A DNA stretch of 37,364 bases. Origin: Bacteroidales bacterium. GTDB taxonomy: Bacteria; Bacteroidota; Bacteroidia; Bacteroidales; JAHJDW01. The position numbers and the translations under genes are program-made. The DNA is taken from positions 1 through 37,364 of the forward strand of contig JAQUPB010000011.1 in the NCBI GenBank assembly GCA_029004185.1. Reading direction: 5' to 3'. The notes under the pieces are model-generated. The model saw nothing but the letters and a program-made list of their open reading frames with translations. It was not told where the DNA came from and did no database searches. This document shows positions 1-6,441 of the stretch, piece by piece. Positions within the stretch are counted from its first letter, which is position 1. Every line of letters begins with the position of its first letter.

Positions 1-2376
1 TACTTTAAAAAAGAAGCAATTGAATGGGCTTGGGAATTACTTACAAAGGTTTATAAATTAGATAAAGAAAGATTATATGTTACTGTTTTTGAAGGCGATG
101 AAAAAGAGAAATTACCGAAAGATGATGAAGCATATAATTACTGGAAAAATATAATTCCCGAAAACAAAATACTACCGGGAAATAAAAAAGACAATTTCTG
201 GGAAATGGGCGATACAGGTCCTTGCGGTCCCTGCTCCGAAATACATATTGATTTACGAGATGAAACGGAAAGAAAAAAAGTTGATGGCTCAAAGTTGGTA
301 AATACAGGCAACCCTCTGGTAATTGAAATTTGGAATTTGGTTTTCATTCAGTATAACCGTTTGGCAGACGGAAGTTTGAAATTATTGCCAAACAAACATG
401 TTGATACAGGCATGGGATTTGAGCGGCTTTGCATGGCTATTCAGAATAAAAAATCGAATTATGATACTGATGTTTTTCAAACTCTGATTCAGAATATTGC
501 AAATATTTCCGGAAAAGAATATGGAAAAAACAAAAAGCAGGATATTGCAATGCGAGTTGCAGCCGACCATATAAGAGCTGTTTCTTTTGCAATTGCCGAC
601 GGACAACTTCCTTCGAACAATAAAGCAGGATATGTTATCCGAAGAATTTTACGGCGCGCAGTACGTTATGGATATTCGCATCTTGATTTGAAAGAACCTT
701 TTTTATTTCAGTTGGTAACTCCGCTTGCAACTCAAATGGGTGAAATGTTTCCCGAACTTGTTTCTCAAAAAGACTTAATTGAAAAAGTAATAAAAGAAGA
801 GGAAACTGCTTTTCTGCGAACGCTTTCCAACGGCATTCAGAAATTTGAAAATTATGTTTCAAACATTAAATCGAAAGAAATTAAGGGTGATTTTGCTTTT
901 GAATTATTTGATACTTATGGATTTCCGGTTGATTTAACTCAGCTCATGGCAAAAGAAAATAATCTTAATGTTGACATGAAAGGGTTTAATAAATTCATGG
1001 AAGAACAGAAAAACCGCTCGCGCCAGTCGGCAGTTGTTGAAACAGAAGATTGGACGGAGTTGAAAAAAGAGCAGAACACAGAATTTGTAGGATATGATTT
1101 AATCGAATGTAATTCCGAAATAATTAAATACAGAAAAATAAAATCAAAAGGGAAAGAACTATTTCAAATCGTTTTGAATAAAACTCCATTTTATGCCGAG
1201 TCGGGGGGACAGGCTGGCGACAGTGGTTTATTAATTTCCGGCGAAGAAAAGATTAATGTTATAAATACAGTAAAAGAAAACGATTTGATTATTCATATTT
1301 CCGAAAAACTTCCGAAAGATTTAGCAAAAAGTTTTACAGCAAAAGTTGATGAACACAGAAGAAATTTAACCGAAAATAATCACAGTGCAACGCATTTACT
1401 TCATGCTGCCCTGAGAAAGGTTCTTGGAACACACGTTGAGCAGAAAGGTTCACTGGTTGACGATGAACGTTTGCGTTTTGACTTTTCACATTTTGCAAAA
1501 CTTACGGATGAAGAAATTCAAAAAATTGAAAAATTGGTAAATGAAAAAATAAGCAAAAATATTTCAATTGAAGAATTCAGGAATATTACCATGCAGAAAG
1601 CAAAAGAAATGGGAGCAATGGCATTGTTCGGTGAAAAATATGGCGATAATGTTCGTGCAATTGCTTTTGATAAAAACTTTTCAATAGAACTTTGCGGAGG
1701 TACACATGTTAAAACAACCGGACAAATCGGAGTTTTTAAAATAAAAAGCGAATCGGCAATTGCTGCAGGAATAAGACGTATTGAGGCGGTTACATCAGAA
1801 AAAGCTGTTGAGTTAATTGCAAATATTGAGAAAGCAAGAATTACAATTATTGATAATTTGAAAGCAGAAATTAAAAAGAATATTTTAAAAATAAATGATA
1901 AGGAAACAAGAGAAACTTTACTATCAAAACTGGATAAAGAAGAGTCACTAGAAACATTAAAAGAAAATTCACTAAAGCAAATTTCGGAACAAAACAAAGA
2001 AGAAATTATAAAGTTAAAAGCTGAATTATCGGGCAAAGCAGAAAACATAAACGGAATAAATTTTATTTCAGCAAAGATTAATTTTGACAATGAATTTATT
2101 AAGGATCTGGCATTTCAGTTGAAAAATGAAATGAAAAATCTTTTTCTTGTTATTGGCTCGGAATATGATAATAAAGCAAGCATTAATGTTATGATTTCCG
2201 AAAATATTGTAAAAGAAAAGAACATCAATGCATCGGCAATAGTTCGTGAGCTTGCAAAAGAAATTGACGGCGGCGGCGGCGGACAACCATTTTTTGCAAC
2301 CGCAGGCGGGAAAAATATTGAAGGTATTGAAATGGCATTGAATAAAGCGAAAATAATGGTACAAAATTTAAAATAA
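1..2376 (+). CDS. alaS: Alanyl-tRNA synthetase, 5' end cut off by the window edge
   Basis: Charges tRNA-Ala with alanine in the cytoplasm. The reading frame is open from base 1 (YFKKEAIEWAWELL...), so the gene begins upstream of the window. 791 codons are present against a usual length of about 870, so roughly 80 N-terminal residues are missing. Numbered from the window start, the aminoacylation core includes GDTGPCGPCSEIH. The editing domain has its zinc-binding HxxxH (HSATH, 461-465) and CxxxH (CGGTH, 565-569). The C-terminal DHHA1 region has the glycine run DGGGGGQPFFATAGGK (Gly 757-761). The internal ATG at 205 lies inside the catalytic core and is not the start. Only six bases separate the stop from the inverted repeat that begins the DUF559 unit. 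Family identity is certain. Confidence 0.97.
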   Translation, partial: YFKKEAIEWAWELLTKVYKLDKERLYVTVFEGDEKEKLPKDDEAYNYWKNIIPENKILPGNKKDNFWEMGDTGPCGPCSEIHIDLRDETERKKVDGSKLVNTGNPLVIEIWNLVFIQYNRLADGSLKLLPNKHVDTGMGFERLCMAIQNKKSNYDTDVFQTLIQNIANISGKEYGKNKKQDIAMRVAADHIRAVSFAIADGQLPSNNKAGYVIRRILRRAVRYGYSHLDLKEPFLFQLVTPLATQMGEMFPELVSQKDLIEKVIKEEETAFLRTLSNGIQKFENYVSNIKSKEIKGDFAFELFDTYGFPVDLTQLMAKENNLNVDMKGFNKFMEEQKNRSRQSAVVETEDWTELKKEQNTEFVGYDLIECNSEIIKYRKIKSKGKELFQIVLNKTPFYAESGGQAGDSGLLISGEEKINVINTVKENDLIIHISEKLPKDLAKSFTAKVDEHRRNLTENNHSATHLLHAALRKVLGTHVEQKGSLVDDERLRFDFSHFAKLTDEEIQKIEKLVNEKISKNISIEEFRNITMQKAKEMGAMALFGEKYGDNVRAIAFDKNFSIELCGGTHVKTTGQIGVFKIKSESAIAAGIRRIEAVTSEKAVELIANIEKARITIIDNLKAEIKKNILKINDKETRETLLSKLDKEESLETLKENSLKQISEQNKEEIIKLKAELSGKAENINGINFISAKINFDNEFIKDLAFQLKNEMKNLFLVIGSEYDNKASINVMISENIVKEKNINASAIVRELAKEIDGGGGGQPFFATAGGKNIEGIEMALNKAKIMVQNLK

Positions 2377-2382
2377 GCAACA

Positions 2383-2421
2383 ACTCCCCTCCTGTTTTAG
2401 GAGGGGGGCAGGGGGTGGTTG
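2383..2421. repeat. Left arm of inverted repeat around DUF559 gene, with internal hairpin
   Basis: This 39-base sequence is the reverse complement of 2850-2887 apart from one extra G in a G run. It contains its own palindrome: CCCCTCCT (2386-2393), loop GTTTT, AGGAGGGG (2399-2406). It begins six bases after the alaS stop and ends one base before the ATG at 2423. Any ribosome-binding sequence for the DUF559 gene (G-rich, AGGAGG at 2399-2404, GGGGGTGG at 2411) therefore lies inside the repeat. No T tract follows, so a terminator role is not evident. Confidence 0.9.
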
Positions 2422-2422
2422 A

Positions 2423-2812
2423 ATGACAAGAATACAAGTAAATAACATTCCTGAACTGAAACAAACAAGAAGAAACTTACGTCATAATTTAACATCTGCT
2501 GAAGCAACGTTATGGAACCATCTAAAGAAAAGTCAGGTTGAAGGAAGAAAATTCAGAAGGCAGCACAGCGTTGGTTTATATGTTTTGGATTTTTATTGTC
2601 CTTCGGAAAAGTTAGCCGTAGAATTAGATGGAGCAAAACATTTTACACCTGAAGGCGAAGAACATGATAAAATAAGAACAGAATATTTAGAAAGATTTGG
2701 AATAAGGGTTATAAGATTTGAAAATAAAATGATTTTTAAAGATTTGAATTCGGTGATTGAGGGTATAAAGAGTAATTTTGCAAACAAAACTGAAGCAGGA
2801 GGAGGTAATTAA
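2423..2812 (+). CDS. DUF559 / Vsr-like endonuclease-domain protein
   Basis: A 129-residue protein of the DUF559 family, whose fold relates to very-short-patch-repair and other PD-(D/E)XK nucleases. The substrate is unknown. The family pattern is complete: RRNLRHNLTSAEATLW near the N-terminus, GRKFRRQ, then DFYC (Asp56) and AVELDG (Glu67, Asp69), then IRVIRFEN. Asp56 and Glu67 are the likely metal-binding acids, by family analogy. The C-terminal tail (TEAGGGN) is encoded by a GGA/GGAGG-rich stretch that resembles the flanking repeats. The gene sits exactly between two arms of a 38-bp inverted repeat and splits alaS from folE, to neither of which it relates functionally. That suggests a small mobile or formerly mobile unit. 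The biological role is unproven; the domain call is strong. Confidence 0.9.
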   Translation: MTRIQVNNIPELKQTRRNLRHNLTSAEATLWNHLKKSQVEGRKFRRQHSVGLYVLDFYCPSEKLAVELDGAKHFTPEGEEHDKIRTEYLERFGIRVIRFENKMIFKDLNSVIEGIKSNFANKTEAGGGN

Positions 2813-2813
2813 A

Positions 2814-2887
2814 CAACCACCCCCTGTGAAACAAGGGAGGATGTTTAAGCAACCACCCCCTGCCCCCTCCTAAAACAGGAGGGGAGT
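2814..2887. repeat. Right arm of inverted repeat, preceded by a decayed partial copy
   Basis: Positions 2850-2887 are the inverted partner of 2383-2421 and contain the hairpin CCCCTCCT (2864-2871), loop AAAAC, AGGAGGGG (2877-2884). Immediately upstream, 2814-2842 starts with the same 13-mer CAACCACCCCCTG (2814-2826, repeated at 2850-2862) but then diverges (TGAAACAAGGGAGG). It looks like an eroded extra copy. The block starts right after the DUF559 stop and ends 34 bases before folE. Confidence 0.88.
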
Positions 2888-2921
2888 CCAATTAATAAAC
2901 GATTTTACTAAATTTTTTACT

Positions 2922-3563
2922 ATGAAAAAAATTAGCAAACAAATGGCAAAGCAGAACATAATGGATAATTATGATGGAGTTGAAATATATAATCCTGCTG
3001 TTACAGCTGAAATTGCCGAAAGTTATAAAAGGGTATTAAAAGCAATTGGCGAAAATCCAAAAAGGGAAGGACTTTTAAAAACTCCAGAAAGAGTTGCACG
3101 GGCACTTCAGTTTCTTACGCACGGATATTCAATCAACCCCGAAGAACTTGTAAAATCAGGAATGTTCAAGGAAAAATACAGGGAAATGGTAATAGTGAAA
3201 GATATTGACATATATTCTCTTTGCGAACATCATATGCTTCCTTTCATTGGTAAAGCTCATGTTGCTTATATTCCCAACGGATATATTGTAGGGTTGAGTA
3301 AAATAGCGAGAATAGTAGACGCTTATGCAAGACGGCTACAAGTGCAGGAACGCCTGACTTCGCAGATAAAAGACTGCATTCATAATGCCCTTAAACCTCT
3401 TGGTGTTGCCGTTGTTATTGAAGCACAGCATTTGTGCATGCAGATGCGCGGAATACAAAAACAAAATTCAGTTACTACTACTTCCGACTTTACAGGTGTT
3501 TTCATGAAAAGCAATAAAACAAGAGCAGAGTTCCTTAACATAATAGGCTCAAAGCTTCATTGA
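2922..3563 (+). CDS. folE: GTP cyclohydrolase I
   Basis: Converts GTP to 7,8-dihydroneopterin triphosphate, the first step of tetrahydrofolate (and possibly queuosine or pterin) synthesis, in the cytoplasm. It has 213 residues, normal for the family. The zinc site is intact: Cys101 and His104 in [10 protein letters not shown], and Cys172 in [11 protein letters not shown]. The neighbouring His103 and His170 match catalytic positions of the E. coli enzyme. Other signatures are TPERVARAL, the GLSKIAR strand-helix and QVQERLT. ATG at 2922 gives a 30-residue lead before the conserved core; Met8 or Met14 could also serve. No clear TAnnTTTG box is visible between the upstream inverted repeat and the start, so the promoter may lie within or before the DUF559 unit. 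Confidence 0.96.
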   Translation: MKKISKQMAKQNIMDNYDGVEIYNPAVTAEIAESYKRVLKAIGENPKREGLLKTPERVARALQFLTHGYSINPEELVKSGMFKEKYREMVIVKDIDIYSLCEHHMLPFIGKAHVAYIPNGYIVGLSKIARIVDAYARRLQVQERLTSQIKDCIHNALKPLGVAVVIEAQHLCMQMRGIQKQNSVTTTSDFTGVFMKSNKTRAEFLNIIGSKLH

Positions 3564-3600
3564 TTATTTATTTCAATTAAACATTATTCAAAATGATAAA

Positions 3601-3636
3601 AGTTTGTTGTTTAAAAATGTTTGTGGTTTGTAGTTA
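3601..3636. repeat. Intergenic word repeat (GTTTGTTGTTT / GTTTGTGGTTTGTAGTT family)
   Basis: Degenerate tandem of GTTTGT-type words in the 241-base gap between folE and the BI-1 gene. The same words recur at 21204-21237 on the same strand and in reverse complement at 12162-12190. The rest of this gap is AT-rich. It also has a small palindrome, TCAGGTCAACCTGA (3657-3670), and a further word repeat near 3708 (CGACAAACGACAAAC). Confidence 0.6.
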
Positions 3637-3769
3637 AAAGATAAAAAAATATTTTTTCAGGTCAACCTGATATAAAATGAAAAAATTGCTAAATACCTTT
3701 CTATAATGCGAAACGACAAACGACAAACTCTTCAAACCACGCAAACAAGTATTTATTATAATTATTTCT

Positions 3770-3777
3770 TATTTTTG
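3770..3777 (+). promoter_or_regulatory. Bacteroidota -7 box for the BI-1 gene
   Basis: TATTTTTG matches the TAnnTTTG -7 consensus of Bacteroidota and lies 27 bases before the ATG at 3805. No convincing TTG -33 element is visible at the usual spacing, so this rests on the -7 box alone. If correct, it excludes a start at the earlier in-frame ATG (3706). Confidence 0.5.
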
Positions 3778-3804
3778 CACATAAAATTTCAAAAACTAAT
3801 TACT

Positions 3805-4545
3805 ATGGACTTACAAAAAATCAAATTCGGTTACTCTCCTGAAAAATATCAGGATGCTGCGGTTCCCAAAACATTTGTATCGAATGTTTTCTCGTGGATG
3901 TTCTTAGCACTCGGCATTACGGCATTTGTTGCATATTATTTTGCAGCAAATGAAAGTTTTATGAAATTATTGATTTATGCCGACCCTCAAACAGGCAAGG
4001 GCGGAATGACAGGTCTGGGATGGATAGTAATGCTTGCTCCACTGGGCTTGGTTTTATTAATGTCGCTCGGTATGAACAAACTATCGGCAATGGCAATGAC
4101 ATTAATTTTTATTGTTTATTCCGTTCTTATGGGAATGAGCTTAAGCTTTATTTTTCTGATTTATACTTCAAGTTCAATAGCTATAACTTTTGTTGTATCA
4201 TCCGCAATGTTCGGAGTAATGGCAGTTGCCGGTTATACTACAAAAGCAGACCTGACAAAATTCGGTTCCATTATGTTCATGGGATTGATAGGAATTATCA
4301 TTGCAAGTGTTATAAACATGTTTATGCGAAGCAGCGGGTTTGATTACATAATAAGCTTTATAGGAGTTTTAATTTTTACGGGTTTGACTGCTTACGATGT
4401 TCAGAAATTAAAAAACATAGGTTCACAAATTGAAGCAGGTACCGACACTGCCCGCAAAATGGCAATCTTCGGAGCATTAACTCTCTATCTCGATTTTATT
4501 AATTTGTTCCTGTTCCTGCTGAGATTTTTGGGAAGAAGAAATTAA
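3805..4545 (+). CDS. Bax inhibitor-1 (YccA/YbhL) family membrane protein
   Basis: A 246-residue integral inner-membrane protein of the Bax-inhibitor-1 / UPF0005 family. In characterised bacterial members the family acts as a pH-sensitive calcium leak channel or as a regulator of FtsH proteolysis; the role here is inferred from the family only. About seven hydrophobic segments follow a short cytosolic N-terminus (MDLQKIKFGYSPEKYQ). The C-terminal family signature is present: GLTAYDVQKLKNIG with its Asp, then LYLDFINLFLFLLRFLG. I chose ATG 3805 over the in-frame ATG at 3706. The extra 33 residues are not family-like, overlap intergenic repeat words, and would lie upstream of the putative promoter. 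Confidence 0.9.
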   Translation: MDLQKIKFGYSPEKYQDAAVPKTFVSNVFSWMFLALGITAFVAYYFAANESFMKLLIYADPQTGKGGMTGLGWIVMLAPLGLVLLMSLGMNKLSAMAMTLIFIVYSVLMGMSLSFIFLIYTSSSIAITFVVSSAMFGVMAVAGYTTKADLTKFGSIMFMGLIGIIIASVINMFMRSSGFDYIISFIGVLIFTGLTAYDVQKLKNIGSQIEAGTDTARKMAIFGALTLYLDFINLFLFLLRFLGRRN

Positions 4546-4548
4546 ATG

Positions 4549-4617
4549 CCAGTCAATAGTCACTGGTAATTAGTCATTAGGAAAAAACTTTAGACTTTAA
4601 ACATTAAACTTTAAACT
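4549..4617. repeat. Intergenic word repeats before fabD
   Basis: Two blocks fill the gap. The first is AGTCA/TAGTCA words with a small inverted repeat (CCAGT...ACTGG, 4549-4566). The second is CTTTAGA/CTTTAAA/ATTAAA words (4588-4617). They look like degenerate tandem text rather than a promoter; no TAnnTTTG box is visible. Confidence 0.5.
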
Positions 4618-4623
4618 GACTAC

Positions 4624-5496
4624 ATGAAAGCATACGTATTTCCCGGCCAAGGAGCTCAGTTCGTAGGAATGGGCAAGGACCTATATGAAAATTCTTCTCT
4701 TGCTAAAGAACTTTTCGAAAAAGCAAATGAAATTCTCGGTTTCAGAATTACCGATTTAATGTTCAGCGGAACCGATGCAGATTTAAAACAAACAAAAGTC
4801 ACTCAACCTGCAATATTTTTGCATTCAACAATTCTTGCAAAAACGATAAATGATTTCAAACCCGATATGGTTGCCGGACATTCACTTGGCGAGTTTTCGG
4901 CATTGGTTGCAAATCAGGCGCTGACTTTTGAAGATGGATTAATTCTGGTTTCAAAACGTGCAACAGCAATGCAAAAAGCCTGTGAGGCACAACCCTCAAC
5001 TATGGCGGCAATTCTCGGACTGGACGACAAAGTTGTTGAAGAAATTTGTACTTCAATAAATGAAATTGTTGTTCCGGCAAATTATAACAGCCCCGGACAG
5101 CTTGTTATTTCCGGCTCAATGGAAGGAATAAACATTGCATGTGAAAAATTAAAAGCTGCAGGAGCGAAACGTGCATTGCCTCTGCAGGTTGGCGGAGCAT
5201 TTCATTCGCCGCTTATGGAACCGGCCCGCGCAGAACTTGAAGTTGCAATTAATTCAACAAAATTTAATACTCCTCTTTGCCCGATTTACCAGAATGTAAA
5301 TGCAAAAAGAGTTACCGAACCCGAAGAGATTAAAAAGAATTTAATTTCCCAGTTAACATCTCCTGTACGCTGGACACAAATAGCTCAAAATATGATTGCC
5401 GATGGTGCTACGGAATTTATCGAAGTAGGACCGGGAACGGTTTTACAGGGATTGATTAAAAAAGTGAATAAGGATGCGGTGACGAGGAGTGCTTAG
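4624..5496 (+). CDS. fabD: Malonyl-CoA:ACP transacylase
   Basis: Transfers malonyl groups from CoA to acyl carrier protein, supplying extender units for type II fatty-acid synthesis in the cytoplasm. It is a normal-length 290-residue member. The N-terminal PGQGAQFVGMG loop, the nucleophile Ser87 in GHSLGE, the carboxylate-binding Arg112 and the catalytic His194 (GGAFHSPLM) are all present. The C-terminal GPGTVLQGLIKK is the standard family ending. The last 56 bases (5441-5496) recur as a diverged copy at 6366-6421, beyond a toxin-like gene pair, so the present 3' end may have been brought in by an insertion. Other fab genes are not adjacent. Confidence 0.97.
   Translation: MKAYVFPGQGAQFVGMGKDLYENSSLAKELFEKANEILGFRITDLMFSGTDADLKQTKVTQPAIFLHSTILAKTINDFKPDMVAGHSLGEFSALVANQALTFEDGLILVSKRATAMQKACEAQPSTMAAILGLDDKVVEEICTSINEIVVPANYNSPGQLVISGSMEGINIACEKLKAAGAKRALPLQVGGAFHSPLMEPARAELEVAINSTKFNTPLCPIYQNVNAKRVTEPEEIKKNLISQLTSPVRWTQIAQNMIADGATEFIEVGPGTVLQGLIKKVNKDAVTRSA
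5440..5496 (+). repeat. fabD 3'-end direct repeat, copy 1 (functional gene end)
   Basis: This is the last 18 codons and stop of fabD (VLQGLIKKVNKDAVTRSA). It matches 6365-6421, 925 bases downstream in the same orientation, with five base differences. Similarity starts abruptly at the GTT codon and ends at the stop. The two copies bracket the zeta-like kinase gene and its small partner. Confidence 0.9.
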
Positions 5497-5520
5497 AAAT
5501 TTAAGCATGTTTTTAAAACT

Positions 5521-5591
5521 TTCACGAAGTCACACGGAGTTACACGAAGAAAAAAATGGAATTTGAAGAAATTAAAAGAAAAATAAATTAG
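5521..5591 (+). repeat. CACGAAGT/CACGGAGT word repeat followed by an 11-codon reading frame
   Basis: Positions 5521-5550 hold the short words TCACGAAGT, CACACGGAGT and TACACGAAG. They are followed by ATG 5556 opening an 11-codon frame (MEFEEIKRKIN) that stops at 5591, three bases before the zeta-like start. The peptide could be a leader or a stub of a decayed gene. Its beginning loosely resembles the start of GxxExxY-family proteins, but it is too short to prove anything. Confidence 0.4.
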
Positions 5592-5594
5592 ATA

Positions 5595-6158
5595 ATGCAA
5601 AACTTATATATTATAGCAGGATGTAATGGTGCAGGAAAAACAACAGCTTCTTATACTGTTTTACCGGATATGCTAAAGTGTAAAGAGTTTATCAATGCAG
5701 ATGAAATTGCTCGTGGGTTATCTCCTTTCCAGCCGGAAAAATCAGCTATTGAAGCCGGTAAGCTAATGATACAACGCCTTAATGATTTATTAAATAAAAA
5801 AGTGGACTTTGCTTTTGAAACAACATTATCAGGCAAAGGTTTCGTGAATACTTTGAAAAAAGCAAAAAATAATAATTATTTTATAACATTAGTATTCTTT
5901 TATTTAGATTCACCAAGCTTGGCTATAGAAAGAGTTATAGCGAGAAAAATTGCCGGAGGACACAACATTCCCGAGGACGTTATAAGACGTCGTTATATTT
6001 CCGGAATAAAAAATTTATTTAAAGTTTATATTCCTGTTTCAGATTACTGGATGATAATAAATAACTCAAAAACTCCACCGATTGTGATCGCTGAGGGTAA
6101 TAAAAACTCAAAAATAATTAATAATGAAAAAATTTTTAAAAAACTAAAATCAATTTAA
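5595..6158 (+). CDS. Zeta-toxin-like P-loop kinase (COG4185-type)
   Basis: A 187-residue P-loop protein of the zeta-toxin/COG4185 group, whose better-known relatives phosphorylate UDP-sugars and poison peptidoglycan synthesis. Activity here is inferred only. The Walker A is GCNGAGKTT (9-17). It is followed by INADEIARG with Asp36, the conserved Glu75 in AFETTLSG, and a lid with RVIARKIAGGH (113-123) and RRRY (131-134). This layout matches the compact single-domain form. The ATG at 5595 puts the P-loop at the expected distance. One base separates its stop from a 53-codon gene, a likely cognate partner. The pair sits between two copies of the fabD 3' end, suggesting acquisition as a unit. No signal peptide or membrane segment. 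Confidence 0.85.
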   Translation: MQNLYIIAGCNGAGKTTASYTVLPDMLKCKEFINADEIARGLSPFQPEKSAIEAGKLMIQRLNDLLNKKVDFAFETTLSGKGFVNTLKKAKNNNYFITLVFFYLDSPSLAIERVIARKIAGGHNIPEDVIRRRYISGIKNLFKVYIPVSDYWMIINNSKTPPIVIAEGNKNSKIINNEKIFKKLKSI

Positions 6159-6159
6159 A

Positions 6160-6321
6160 ATGGATAAAAAAACAAAAAATATCAGGGATAAAATATTGAA
6201 AGGTATTGAAATAGCATTTAAGAAGCTGCTTGAATCAAAAATTAAAGAGGATGGAGAACTGATTTTCTCAATTGATGGAAAAATAAAAAAAATAAAAGCA
6301 AAAAATTTTATCAAATCCTGA
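6160..6321 (+). CDS. Small basic protein, candidate antitoxin of the zeta-like kinase
   Basis: A 53-codon gene starting one base after the zeta-like stop. It reads MDKKTKNIRDKILKGIEIAF then KKLLESKIKEDGELIFSIDG, ending IKKIKAKNFIKS. It has a Lys-rich amphipathic helix (about 8-27) and a short beta-like tail (ELIFSIDGKIKKIKA). As I recall, small proteins with a helix and a 'DGKI.+IK' ending commonly accompany COG4185 kinases and are assumed to be antitoxins. Here the small gene follows rather than precedes the kinase. The tight coupling supports a functional pair; the antitoxin role is inference. It does not resemble the classical epsilon antitoxin. Confidence 0.65.
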   Translation: MDKKTKNIRDKILKGIEIAFKKLLESKIKEDGELIFSIDGKIKKIKAKNFIKS

Positions 6322-6364
6322 GTAATATAATAACTAATAAATTCATAAAAATAAACCATCCGCA

Positions 6365-6421
6365 GTTTTACAGGGATTGATTAAAAAAGTGAATAAGAAT
6401 GCGGTGACGAGAAGTGCATAA
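6365..6421 (+). pseudogene. Displaced fabD 3'-end fragment (copy 2)
   Basis: In frame this reads VLQGLIKKVNKNAVTRSA-stop, the same as the fabD C-terminus except Asp to Asn. The other changes are synonymous (AGG/AGA, GCT/GCA, TAG/TAA). No start codon or ribosome-binding site precedes it, so it is not expressed as a gene. Mostly silent differences suggest it diverged while part of a coding sequence, which fits an original gene end pushed away by an insertion. The next gene starts only 20 bases downstream. Confidence 0.85.
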
Positions 6422-6441
6422 AAAATAAATTAAATTTATCT

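Noticed and set aside
205-2376. alaS starting at the ATG at 205
   Set aside because: The frame is open back to base 1 and codes for conserved AlaS residues; 205 lies in the catalytic core.
2386-2406. Hairpin after alaS as an intrinsic terminator
   Set aside because: The stem is strong but no T tract follows, and the sequence recurs inverted at the other side of the DUF559 gene, so a repeat explanation is better.
3706-3804. 33-residue N-terminal extension of the BI-1 family protein
   Set aside because: It reads through intergenic word repeats and across the putative promoter, and is not family-like; ATG 3805 gives a normal protein.
4020-4343. Second plus-strand reading frame inside the BI-1 gene
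   Set aside because: It is an out-of-frame shadow with atypical composition inside a clear membrane-protein gene.
5595-6158. Zeta-like gene as a metabolic kinase such as shikimate or adenylate kinase
   Set aside because: The INADEIARG, FETTLSG and RVxxRKxxGGH layout is specific to the zeta/COG4185 group.
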